Positions 26,721 through 34,158 of a stretch of DNA of 64,000 nucleotides are shown one piece after another; position 1 is the first letter of the stretch, and every line of letters begins with the position of its first letter. A program made the translations under genes and the position numbers. The stretch is from Aromatoleum toluvorans (GTDB lineage: Bacteria; Pseudomonadota; Gammaproteobacteria; Burkholderiales; Rhodocyclaceae), in contig NZ_WTVN01000001.1 of NCBI RefSeq assembly GCF_012910905.1, positions 1 through 64,000 on the forward strand, written 5' to 3'. The notes under the pieces were generated by a model. It saw only the letters and a list, made by a program, of their open reading frames with translations. It did no database searches and was not told the DNA's origin.

Positions 26721-26865
26721 CTGGCTCCATTACGCCGATCCGGCGCTGGCGCCTATGTGCCGATCCGTGACTGGCTCCAATATGCCGATCACGCGCTGGC
26801 CTCAATGTGCCGATCACAAGGTGGCTCCATTGTGCCGATCATCAACTGGCTCCTATGTGCCGGTC
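26721..26865. repeat. Six tandem 25-bp-period repeats at the istA-proximal end of the IS21 element
   Basis: Copies begin at 26721, 26746, 26771, 26796, 26821 and 26846, each a variant of CTGGCTCCTATGTGCCGATC. Two further inverted copies occur at the other end (about 24189-24207 and 24213-24232). Such end repeats are transposase-binding sites in IS21 elements; six at one end seems more than the usual two or three. Confidence 0.9.
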
Positions 26866-26872
26866 GGTGACA

Positions 26873-27470
26873 CTTGCCATCAAGTATGGTCTCGGCCAGC
26901 AGCATTTTGGGGAGAGCCGTGGAAGTTTCAAAACAACCTGCGACCTTGGGGTAGCGTCGGCCTAGATGTATCCCACATCATGCCCGGCACAAGCCGGGAC
27001 GGAGGGGCTGAGAGCCGTGTGAGAAGACGGCTACGCGGGATCTAGGACCGTGGCGCACAGGAACCGGAGAGCTGCGCTCCTGTGCTCGCGTCTGGTAAAA
27101 TAGGCACTTACAGCGCATTTCGTAATTTTCATAAGATGCTCTAAGCATCTCGAAAACACGTAAGTGCTTGAAAAAATGGGGCGACATACCGGGATCGAAC
27201 CGGTGACACCTGGAGCCACAAGACTGGGGCCTAACGCGTAAAATCAAACACTTGCGCCACTTTTTTTTCAAAACAACGTCTCGCCAACCCCAGCAACGGC
27301 ACCGAACTACGCCGGACTTTTGAAAGTTTCTTGGGTGCAATCTGACCTTTCCAGCGTCCTAATCAAACGCCAGTCACCGCGGTCACTGCGGCTGGATTAC
27401 GGCCACTCACCGGGCAGCAATAATAGGTCGAGCAACGGCGGTGCGGGTATGACTTGTGATTCAGCACAAT
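26873..27470. other. Gene-free stretch: IS3 OrfA remnant, then a hairpin-rich region
   Basis: The first about 60 bases, read on the minus strand, encode the continuation of the decayed IS3 OrfA (KMLLAETILDG). From 26980 to 27205 there are successive inverted repeats: CCCGGC/GCCGGG at 26983-26998, AGCCGT/ACGGCT at 27013-27032, GCACAGGA/TCCTGTGC at 27055-27085, and GCACTTAC/GTAAGTGC at 27104-27167 enclosing AGATGCT/AGCATCT at 27134-27150. A tRNA-end-like sequence follows. Base composition is visibly less GC-rich than in the flanking genes. I see no credible protein-coding gene. Confidence 0.6.
27177..27204 (-). other. tRNA 3'-end-like sequence (T arm, acceptor strand, CCA), possible attachment-site remnant
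   Basis: On the minus strand the sequence has a perfect 5-bp T stem (ACCGG/CCGGT) around the canonical TTCGATC loop. A 7-base acceptor strand ATGTCGC, a discriminator C and CCA follow, then six T residues. No matching 5' acceptor strand (GCGACAT) or D and anticodon arms lie upstream, so it is not a complete tRNA gene. Such 3' fragments are typical scars of tyrosine-recombinase integration into tRNA genes; that is inference. Confidence 0.45.
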
Positions 27471-27881
27471 TCAGAGCGCCCTTGTCCGGAGAGCCCAATC
27501 ATCGGGACCGCTCTCGGCCGGGTCGAAGTCGAGTTCGACTTCGACCCCGTTCGGATCCATGAAAAAGACCTGCCACGTGCGCAGTTCGCCCGGCGCGCGA
27601 ATGATGCGGTAGCTGACGCCCGCAGCATCCAGGCGCTCCAGCGTGGGCATCAGTCCCTCCGCGCGAAATGCCATGTGGTCGAGAACGCCCCGACGCGGCT
27701 CGGGCATCTCCTTGACACTGATGACGTGCAGCACGGGTTGCTGCGATATGTAGAGCCAGCAGCCTGGGACGGGAAAAGGCGGACGCGGCCCTTCCTCCAT
27801 CTCGAGCAGTTCCGTGTAGAAGCGACGCGTCACATCGAGCCGATCGGTAACGATCGTGAAGTGGTCCATTCGCGTGATCAT
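27471..27881 (-). CDS. VOC-superfamily (glyoxalase/extradiol dioxygenase-fold) protein
   Basis: This 136-residue single VOC protein contains MDHFTIVTDRLDVTRRFYTE, the second-half LDHMAFRAEGL and the C-terminal metal-site strand FFMDPNGVEVELDF. Candidate metal ligands are the His in the first and third motifs and the terminal Glu. VOC proteins include glyoxalases, extradiol dioxygenases and epimerases; this short form could be any of these. It has GGAG upstream of ATG 27881 and follows an SDR gene by about 70 bases on the same strand. Confidence 0.88.
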   Translation of the reverse strand: MITRMDHFTIVTDRLDVTRRFYTELLEMEEGPRPPFPVPGCWLYISQQPVLHVISVKEMPEPRRGVLDHMAFRAEGLMPTLERLDAAGVSYRIIRAPGELRTWQVFFMDPNGVEVELDFDPAESGPDDWALRTRAL

Positions 27882-27950
27882 GAATTGCTCCGTCGGAGGT
27901 TGAATTCTGTAAGGCGTCCGGACGCCGTGAGTTGCAACGGGTGAATGCTC

Positions 27951-28730
27951 TTACATGAGCCCGCTGTAGCTTCCCCCATCTACCTGCAGGTTCTGTCCCG
28001 ATATGTAGGAAGCCTGCATTGAACAAAGAAACGCACATGCGGCGGCGAACTCCTCGGGGCGGCCGAATCTGCCTGCAGCGACGGGCTTGAGCATGTCGTT
28101 CCGGGCCTCCTCGAAGCTGCACCCGGCTCTCCTCGCCTGCTGTTCGATTATGTAGCGCAGCCGGTCGGTTTCGATCCGCTCCGGCAGCAGGTTGTTGATC
28201 GTGACATTGTCACGCGCGACAGCTCTCGATAGCGCCTTGGAGAAGGCGGTCAATCCGGCACGCGCGGCAGTCGAGAGCCCTAGCGGGAGCTGCGGCGATT
28301 TCACCATCGCGGAGGTGATATTGACGATGCGCCCGAACTTGCGTTTCCGCATTCCCCCCACGACGGCCTGGATGAGGAGTATCCCGGACAGCATGTTGGC
28401 TTCGATAGCGCCCAGCCACGCTGCGTGATCCCAATCCTCGATCCTGCCGGGCGCGGGCCCACCGTTATTGGTGACGAGGATGTCCGGTTCGTCGCATGCG
28501 GCGAGCAGAAGCTGCCGCCCTCGCTCGGTATCGAGGTCGGCGACGACGGTGGCGGGCCTCACTCCGGTCTCCCACGCGATCTCGTCTGCCGCCAAGGTCA
28601 GGCGCTCCTCCTCGCGTCCGTTGAGGAAGACCGTACAGCCTTCCCGCGCCAACTCCAAGGCACAGGCTTTTCCAAGTCCTCGCGAGGAGGCGCACACGAT
28701 CGCCCGACGTCCATTGATTCCGAAATCCAT
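27951..28730 (-). CDS. SDR-fold protein with degenerate active site
   Basis: This 259-residue protein has the SDR fold: the cofactor motif CASSRGLGKACALELA, NNGGP in place of NNAG, NITSAMVKSP for the serine region, and C-terminal GQNLQVDGGSYSGLM. The usual YxxxK is replaced by LSTAARAG, so the catalytic Tyr and Lys are not visible. A recognised subgroup annotated as 3-oxoacyl-ACP reductase-like shows this change; its chemistry is unclear. It is divergent from the Rieske oxygenase gene at 28988 and probably co-transcribed with the VOC gene. Confidence 0.88.
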   Translation of the reverse strand: MDFGINGRRAIVCASSRGLGKACALELAREGCTVFLNGREEERLTLAADEIAWETGVRPATVVADLDTERGRQLLLAACDEPDILVTNNGGPAPGRIEDWDHAAWLGAIEANMLSGILLIQAVVGGMRKRKFGRIVNITSAMVKSPQLPLGLSTAARAGLTAFSKALSRAVARDNVTINNLLPERIETDRLRYIIEQQARRAGCSFEEARNDMLKPVAAGRFGRPEEFAAACAFLCSMQASYISGQNLQVDGGSYSGLM

Positions 28731-28778
28731 TCAGCTCTCCTGCCGTCTTGAATTTGCCTCGCAGGGACGGCATTGATT

Positions 28779-28796
28779 CACTTTTTGTAAAAAGTG
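28779..28796. promoter_or_regulatory. 18-bp palindrome, candidate operator between divergent genes
   Basis: CACTTTTTGTAAAAAGTG is a perfect palindrome (8-bp arms, GT centre) lying 49 bases from the SDR start and about 190 from the oxygenase start. It resembles a repressor operator; no cognate regulator is adjacent. Confidence 0.5.
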
Positions 28797-28864
28797 TTCA
28801 ACTTCACCAAAGCCACGCAAGCCTGCGCATGTCGCGTTTAGTCGAGGCACCACTGCCCGTTTTG

Positions 28865-28878
28865 TTGACATAGATCAA
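28865..28878 (+). promoter_or_regulatory. FNR/ANR/DNR-type box upstream of the first Rieske oxygenase
   Basis: TTGACATAGATCAA matches the FNR-family consensus TTGAT-N4-ATCAA at nine of ten positions. A -10-like GATACT at 28901-28906 is spaced so that the box would sit near -41.5, the class II activator position. It lies 110 bases before ATG 28988. Confidence 0.55.
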
Positions 28879-28987
28879 ATCGAACCGTGAACAACGGTAG
28901 GATACTGCGCTTAAATTATACATCTTTTGTGTTTGTGTTCAGTTTTTAAGCGCAGACGAACGGACAACCTTCAAGGAGGAGGAACAC

Positions 28988-30382
28988 ATGGACAGAACAT
29001 CAAACCCCAAACTCTCGGACGGCACCCTGCTTTCCGACCTGATCAACCTCGAAACCCGCGAAGTCAAGATGCGGGCGCTTTCCGATCCCGAACTGTTCGA
29101 GCTCGAAATGGAGCGCATCTTCGCCAAGACGTGGGTATTCCTGGGGCACGAAACCGAAATCCCGAACAAGGGCGATTTCGTCGTCCGCGACATGGGATCG
29201 GATTCCGTGCTGATGGCACGCGGGTCGGACGGCGAGGTGTACGTCTCCCTCAACGTATGCCCCCATCGGGGCATGAAAATCTCGACCCATGACGTGGGTA
29301 ATACGATGACTCACGTCTGTATCTACCACGGCTGGGCATTCAAGCCGAACGGCGACTTCATCGGTGCGCCGGTCGAGAAGGAATGCATGCACGGGAAGAT
29401 GATGACCAAGCAGGAACTCGGCTTGAAGAAGGCGCGCGTCGCGATCTATGGCGGCTTGGTCTTTGCGACGTGGAACATCGAGGGCCCCAGCTTCGAGGAC
29501 TTCCTCGGGGACGCGAAATGGTATTTCGACACGCTCTGGTGCCGCACTGACAAGGGCATGGAAGTGCTCGGCCCCCCGCAGCGTTTCACCATCCGTGCGA
29601 ACTGGAAGACCGCCTGCGAGCAGTCGGCGTCGGACGGATTCCATGTGCTGACCTTGCACCGCTGGCTGTCGGAAGTGGGTCCCTATCGCAAGCCAGGCAG
29701 CGAAGGTGGTGGTGGCGACCTGACGCCGGAGATGTACGGCACCGAGGTCTACACCGCGCACGCACACACGATGCGATGCATCGAGTTGGACCGCAAGATC
29801 CGACGCCTGACGGGGAAGGACCCGAGCGAGTTGTCGATCAAGGAGAAACTCGAGGCGCTGCCCCCGCCGGGCATCACGCCCGAGATGCTGCCGGAAGTGC
29901 TCCGTCGCTTCAGTGATGACCAGCTGCGCGTCATGGCCTGGCGTCCGCCCCAGGTGGGCAACTTCTTTCCCAACGGGCTGTTCGAGTTCGTCTACATCCC
30001 CTCGCCCGATGGCGTGATCGGGGTCATGGCGCTGCATGCGTATGTCCCGAAGGGGCCGGACAAGCTCGAATTCGTGAACTGGATCCTGGCCGAGAAGGAC
30101 ACTCCGCCGGAACTGAAGGCCAAGATGCTGCGCCTCGGCGTCCAACTCCTGGGCACCTCGGGCATGGTCGAGCAGGACGATTCGGACACTTGGCCGCACC
30201 AGACGCTCGCGGCGAAGGGTGCCGTTAGCAAGCACATCACGATGAAGTATCAATCGATGTACGAGAACAAGCGGCTGGAAGGCTGGCCAGGCCCCGGCGA
30301 TGTCGGCGACGGCTTCACGAAAGACGACACCCAGTGGCGCTGGTGGGAATACTGGTACGAACTGATGACTGCCGAGAACTGA
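28988..30382 (+). CDS. Rieske non-heme iron ring-hydroxylating oxygenase, alpha subunit (copy 1)
   Basis: This 464-residue alpha subunit has Rieske ligands C91-x-H93 (CPHRG) and C111-x2-H114 (CIYHGW). The mononuclear iron motif is D216-x2-H219-x4-H224 in SASDGFHVLTLH. It has AAGGAGGAGG upstream of ATG. With the beta subunit 34 bases downstream it forms an aromatic-ring-hydroxylating dioxygenase that needs a ferredoxin and reductase. No such pair is adjacent, but 57420-57740 and 56147-57382 could serve. It is co-linear with the 464-residue copy at 59745-61139, with identical metal-ligand numbering. The substrate is unknown. Confidence 0.95.
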   Translation: MDRTSNPKLSDGTLLSDLINLETREVKMRALSDPELFELEMERIFAKTWVFLGHETEIPNKGDFVVRDMGSDSVLMARGSDGEVYVSLNVCPHRGMKISTHDVGNTMTHVCIYHGWAFKPNGDFIGAPVEKECMHGKMMTKQELGLKKARVAIYGGLVFATWNIEGPSFEDFLGDAKWYFDTLWCRTDKGMEVLGPPQRFTIRANWKTACEQSASDGFHVLTLHRWLSEVGPYRKPGSEGGGGDLTPEMYGTEVYTAHAHTMRCIELDRKIRRLTGKDPSELSIKEKLEALPPPGITPEMLPEVLRRFSDDQLRVMAWRPPQVGNFFPNGLFEFVYIPSPDGVIGVMALHAYVPKGPDKLEFVNWILAEKDTPPELKAKMLRLGVQLLGTSGMVEQDDSDTWPHQTLAAKGAVSKHITMKYQSMYENKRLEGWPGPGDVGDGFTKDDTQWRWWEYWYELMTAEN

Positions 30383-30416
30383 TCACGAGTACCTACACCT
30401 ATTTCAGGAGACCTCC

Positions 30417-30986
30417 ATGCTTCAGCAACTGCTCGAACCGACTCCGCTGCCGCCCTCGATCAAGGCGAACCGTATTCCCTCCGGCAGCGACACTTACAAC
30501 GAGGTGCTCGACTTCCTCTATGACGAAGCCGAAATGCTCGACAACCTGCGCCTCGGCGAATGGGCGGAACTGCTCACCAAGGACCTCGAATACAACGCGC
30601 CCCTGCGCCACACACGTTCGACGTCCCAGTTCGACCAGACCTATTCGCGCAACGTCCAGCACCTGCACGAGAATTACGGCTCGATGCTCATGCGGGTCAA
30701 GCGCATTACCGACACCAAAAGCGCCTGGGGCGAGGATCCGCCATCGCGCATCAAGCGTCTGGTCACGAACGTACGCGTCTACCGAATCGACGACAGCGAT
30801 GACCTGAAGGTCGAGAGCTATCTGCTCCTCACACGCAGCCGCTTCGATTTCGACTACTTCGACCTGATCCCCTGCGTCCGCCACGACATTCTGCGCCGCG
30901 AGAATGGCGCGCTGAAACTCGCGCGCCGCGAGATCCTGCTCGACCAGGTCGTCATCGGCACCCCCAATCTGGGCGTGATCCTTTAG
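30417..30986 (+). CDS. Ring-hydroxylating dioxygenase beta subunit (copy 1)
   Basis: This 189-residue NTF2-fold beta subunit is the structural partner of alpha. It has YNEVLDFLYDEAEMLDNLRL, the family WGEDPPSRIKRLVTNVRV segment and the ending DQVVIGTPNLGVIL. It lies 34 bases after the alpha gene with AGGAG before the start. It aligns end to end with the copy at 59142-59705, which shares GEDPPSR/AEDPPSR and LDQAVLGTPNLAIFL. Confidence 0.94.
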   Translation: MLQQLLEPTPLPPSIKANRIPSGSDTYNEVLDFLYDEAEMLDNLRLGEWAELLTKDLEYNAPLRHTRSTSQFDQTYSRNVQHLHENYGSMLMRVKRITDTKSAWGEDPPSRIKRLVTNVRVYRIDDSDDLKVESYLLLTRSRFDFDYFDLIPCVRHDILRRENGALKLARREILLDQVVIGTPNLGVIL

Positions 30987-31078
30987 ACGCGCGACGGCGG
31001 CCACTACCACAAACACACCGCCTGCATGCCGCTCGGCCACGTGCGCGGCATGCCAGGCGGGATCGGAGACAACACGCC

Positions 31079-32395
31079 ATGAAACTTGAAGATCTCATCC
31101 TCGTCAGCATCGACGACCACGCCATCGAACCCCCGAACGCCTTTGCGCGCCACATGCCGGCCCGCTTCAAAGGGCGCGAGCCTCACATCGAGAAGCATAA
31201 GGGCCGCGATGTGTGGGTTTTCGAAGGACGGGCCACCGGCTACATGGGCCTCAACTCGGTCGTCGGCCGTCCCAAGGAAGAGTACGGCATGGAACCGCTC
31301 GGTTACGAACACATGAGGCGCGGCACCTGGGACGTCCAGGCGCGCGTCGACGACATGAACGCCAATGGCGTGCTCGGCTCGCTGTGCTTCCCGACCTTCC
31401 CCGGTTTCGCGGGCCAGCGCTTCCAGCAGTACGAGGACGCGCGCGACGTATCGCTCGCCGCCATCCAGGCCTACAACGACTGGCACCTGCACGACTGGTG
31501 CAACGCCGCCCCGGGTCGCTTCATCCCGATGGCGCTGATTCCCTGGTGGGATCCACAGGCGGCCGCCGCTGAAATCAACCGCATGGCGAAGGACGGGGTG
31601 CATGCGATCTCCTTCTCCGACAACCCCGCCCTGCATGGTTTCCCGTCGATCCACGATTCGTACTGGGACCCGGTGTGGAAGGCCTGCGCGGACAACGCGG
31701 TGGTCATCAACTGCCACATTGGCACCGGCGTCAAGGCCGAGCACGCCTCCGACCTGTCGCCGATCGACGCGTGGATCACTTCGATGCCGATCTCGATCGC
31801 GAACTCGGCGGCCGACTGGATCTGGGCGCCGATGTGGAGGAAGTACCCGACGCTGAAGATGGCGCTTTCCGAGGGCGGCATCGGGTGGATTCCCTACCTG
31901 CTCGAGCGCGCGGATTTCACCCACCGGCATCACAAGGCCTGGACGAATGCCAGCTTCGGCGGCAAGAAGCCGAGCGACATCTTCAAGGAGCACATCATCA
32001 CGTGTTTCATCGAGGACGACTTCGGGCTGCAGAACCTGAAGCACATCGGTGAAGACATGGTTGGCTGGGAATGCGACTACCCGCATTCCGATTGCACCTG
32101 GCCGAATTCTCCGGAAGTGGTGTGGGAGAGCTTCAGGCACCTCCCCGACGAGACCATCGTCAAGGTCACTCACCGGAACGTGATGCGCGAATACAGCTAT
32201 GACCCGTTCGCGATCCTCGGCCGCGAGAACTGCACCGTCGGCGCGCTGCGCGCGCAGGCTCGCGCCAAGGGCATCGACACCTCGCCCACGCAAGGCATGG
32301 GGGGCGCGGCACCGAAGCGGGAAGCCGGCAAGCCGGTCACTTCGGGCGACATCAACGCCATGTTCAAACAGGCGGACGCCGAAACCGCACTCTGA
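31079..32395 (+). CDS. Amidohydrolase-2 family metal-dependent hydrolase/decarboxylase
   Basis: This 438-residue TIM-barrel protein belongs to the ACMSD-like amidohydrolase family, in the subgroup beginning with SIDDHAIEPP rather than HxH. Other metal and active-site motifs are INCHIGTG and the catalytic Asp in WECDYPHSD. Members hydrolyse or decarboxylate ring-cleavage products. It follows the dioxygenase beta gene and precedes a desaturase-like flavoprotein, all on the plus strand. The last about 40 residues (after RAKGIDTSP) are a low-complexity tail. The second amidohydrolase at 52316-53407 is from a different subgroup. Confidence 0.9.
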   Translation: MKLEDLILVSIDDHAIEPPNAFARHMPARFKGREPHIEKHKGRDVWVFEGRATGYMGLNSVVGRPKEEYGMEPLGYEHMRRGTWDVQARVDDMNANGVLGSLCFPTFPGFAGQRFQQYEDARDVSLAAIQAYNDWHLHDWCNAAPGRFIPMALIPWWDPQAAAAEINRMAKDGVHAISFSDNPALHGFPSIHDSYWDPVWKACADNAVVINCHIGTGVKAEHASDLSPIDAWITSMPISIANSAADWIWAPMWRKYPTLKMALSEGGIGWIPYLLERADFTHRHHKAWTNASFGGKKPSDIFKEHIITCFIEDDFGLQNLKHIGEDMVGWECDYPHSDCTWPNSPEVVWESFRHLPDETIVKVTHRNVMREYSYDPFAILGRENCTVGALRAQARAKGIDTSPTQGMGGAAPKREAGKPVTSGDINAMFKQADAETAL

Positions 32396-32411
32396 TCCGG
32401 GGGCGCTTCAC

Positions 32412-32470
32412 GGCGCCCGCAGCATGAGAGGAAGACATCCCGCGCTATCCGCGATAGCGCGGCGGGCGCC
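32412..32470. repeat. Nested inverted repeat in an intercistronic gap
   Basis: An inner 10-bp stem (CCGCGCTATC at 32440-32449 with GATAGCGCGG at 32453-32462) sits within an outer 9-bp stem (GGCGCCCGC at 32412-32420 with GCGGGCGCC at 32462-32470). No T run follows, so it is more likely an RNA processing/stability element or attenuator than a terminator. Confidence 0.65.
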
Positions 32471-32508
32471 CTCACGCCCGACGATGGAACCGATAACGGG
32501 AGAAATCC

Positions 32509-34092
32509 ATGAGCGAACAATACGACATCGTGGTCGCCGGTGGCGGCCACAACGGTCTGGTGGCCGCGTGCTACCTGGCGAAGGCGGGACTGAAGGTATG
32601 CGTTGTCGAGAAAAACGACAAGGTCGGCGGCGGCGTCATGACGCGCGAGCTGACAGTGCCGGGCTTCAAGCATGACGTCTGCTCGGTCGCACACACCCTG
32701 CTGCAGGCCAACCCATTGCTGCGCAACGACGAACTACAGCTGAAATCGAAGTTCGGGCTGAAGTACATCAATCCCGACAAGATGACTGCGATCTTTTACG
32801 ACGATGGGACCACGCTCGAGTTCTACACCGACCTCGAGCAGACCGCCCAAGCGATTGCAAAATTCTCGCAGAAGGACGCGGAAGCCTACCGGCGCTTCAA
32901 CAAGGAGGTTTTCCAGAACCTCGACATGATGGTGATGGGCATGTTCCACGCGCCCCCGAACGCGGGGGCCCAAGCCGTTATGATGGAGCAGAGCGTGGTC
33001 GGGCAATCGCTGATGCGAACCCAGTCGATGAGCGCATGGGACTTCATCTGCGAATGGTTCGAGCACCCCAAGGTGCGCATCGCGCTGGCCCGCTATGCCT
33101 CGGAAGCCATGATGAACCCGTTCAACAACGGCACGGGATTCGGCTTCTACATCATTCTGCCCTTCATGCACCGTTACGGCGTCGGCATTCCGGTCGGCGG
33201 CTCGGGTGCCTTCGCGGACAAGCTGCGGGAGTGCTTCGAATCGCATGGCGGCGCGGTACGCGTCAATGCGCCCGTCAAGCAGATGCGCATGGATGGTAGC
33301 AAGGTGACGGGCGTCGTGCTCGAATCGGGCGAGGAGATCGTCGCGAAGAGAGGCGTCATCTCGACGATGCACGTGCAACAGGTGTTCCCGCACATGGTGC
33401 CGGGCGCAAATCTGCCGGAAGGATTCGAGCCGCGGATTCGGGGGCTGAAACGCAACAGCTTCCAGCCCTTCAACCTGCACCTCGCGCTGCACGAGGCGCC
33501 GCAGTACAAGGTCGGTCCGGCGGTGGACGATTTCTTCTGGGTCGAGCGTTCGCACTCCGACTGGGAGGAGTTCGCACGCGCCTTCTCCGATCTCGAATAC
33601 GGCATCCCGCGCCGCGACTTCGTCGCCTACGTGATGCAGGACGTCTATGACAAGACGCGGGCACCCGAGGGCAAGCGCGTACTCAACATGTACGCTTTCT
33701 GCCCCTACAACGTGAAGGGCGGCCCGCAGCGTTGGGACGAGATCGGCAAGGAAATCGCTCACGGATTCCTCGACGACCTGCGCAAGCTCACGACCAACAT
33801 GAGTGACGACAACATCATTGGTTTCTCGTGGTTCACCCCGCTCGATATCGAGCGCCACAACAACGCGATGATCGGCGCGGACATCCTGCACTTCGGCTCG
33901 TACAACTGGCAGATCGCGGGCAACCGCCCTGCCCCGGGCTACGGGCAGTACAAGTCGCCGGTGGCCGGTCTGTACATGGCGGGCGCCTCCACCCATCCGG
34001 GGGGCGGGGTCACCGCAGCGTCCGGACGCAACGCGGCGCAGGTGGTGCTGGAAGACCTGGGCATGGATTTCGATGAACTCATCGAAAACTGA
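32509..34092 (+). CDS. FAD-dependent phytoene desaturase-like oxidoreductase
   Basis: This 527-residue flavoprotein has the N-terminal dinucleotide motif VVAGGGHNGLVAACYLAKAG, and VVEKNDKVGGGVMTRELT. It ends with the carotenoid/phytoene-dehydrogenase signature GLYMAGASTHPGGGVTAASG. Family members desaturate, isomerise or oxidise hydrophobic polyenes and alicyclics. In this setting it may dehydrogenate a hydroxylated alicyclic or dihydrodiol intermediate, or act on a terpenoid-like substrate (inference). It has GGGAG before ATG 32509 and follows the amidohydrolase by 113 bases with a strong hairpin between. Confidence 0.92.
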   Translation: MSEQYDIVVAGGGHNGLVAACYLAKAGLKVCVVEKNDKVGGGVMTRELTVPGFKHDVCSVAHTLLQANPLLRNDELQLKSKFGLKYINPDKMTAIFYDDGTTLEFYTDLEQTAQAIAKFSQKDAEAYRRFNKEVFQNLDMMVMGMFHAPPNAGAQAVMMEQSVVGQSLMRTQSMSAWDFICEWFEHPKVRIALARYASEAMMNPFNNGTGFGFYIILPFMHRYGVGIPVGGSGAFADKLRECFESHGGAVRVNAPVKQMRMDGSKVTGVVLESGEEIVAKRGVISTMHVQQVFPHMVPGANLPEGFEPRIRGLKRNSFQPFNLHLALHEAPQYKVGPAVDDFFWVERSHSDWEEFARAFSDLEYGIPRRDFVAYVMQDVYDKTRAPEGKRVLNMYAFCPYNVKGGPQRWDEIGKEIAHGFLDDLRKLTTNMSDDNIIGFSWFTPLDIERHNNAMIGADILHFGSYNWQIAGNRPAPGYGQYKSPVAGLYMAGASTHPGGGVTAASGRNAAQVVLEDLGMDFDELIEN

Positions 34093-34158
34093 CCCGTGGA
34101 ACGCCGCGACCGCGTCACGCGGTTGCGGTCATGTCCAAAGTGATGGAGAGCGGCAGCC

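Larger units (their letters stand above)
24182..26872. mobile_element. IS21-family insertion sequence, apparently intact, inserted in an IS3 remnant
   Basis: This 2691-bp element carries istA and istB on the minus strand. Its ends are inverted repeats: left TGTCACTGACCGGCACA, right (reverse complement) TGTCACCGACCGGCACA, both followed by GAGCC after three bases. It is flanked by the direct repeat CTTGC (24177-24181 and 26873-26877), a target duplication within the IS21 range of 4-8 bp. Removing the element plus one repeat copy restores a continuous OrfA tail reading frame of the host IS3-like element. Both Ist proteins look complete, so the element could still be active. Confidence 0.93.

Noticed and set aside
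26721-26865. Regular 25-bp repeats considered as a CRISPR array
   Set aside because: The repeats are 20 bp with 5-bp gaps, lie inside the IS21 end and have inverted counterparts at the other end; there are no spacers of CRISPR length and no cas genes.
25465-27045. Plus-strand open frame opposite istA (526 codons)
   Set aside because: IstA is an unambiguous transposase on the minus strand; the opposite frame has no recognisable domain and runs through the IS end repeats.
27220-27245. GCCTAAC considered as an integron attC core
   Set aside because: It matches the RYYYAAC half, but no GTTRRRY partner lies within the usual distance and there is no integrase or cassette gene.
27177-27262. Complete tRNA gene on the minus strand
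   Set aside because: Only the T arm, acceptor 3' strand and CCA fit; there is no complementary 5' acceptor (GCGACAT) and no D or anticodon arm in the upstream bases.
26978-27340. 120-codon minus-strand open frame across the hairpin region
   Set aside because: It is created by the tRNA-like and hairpin sequence; composition is unnatural and no ribosome site or family match is evident.
29000-30253. Minus-strand open frame opposite the Rieske alpha gene (417 codons)
   Set aside because: The plus strand encodes a complete Rieske oxygenase; the antisense frame has no domain.
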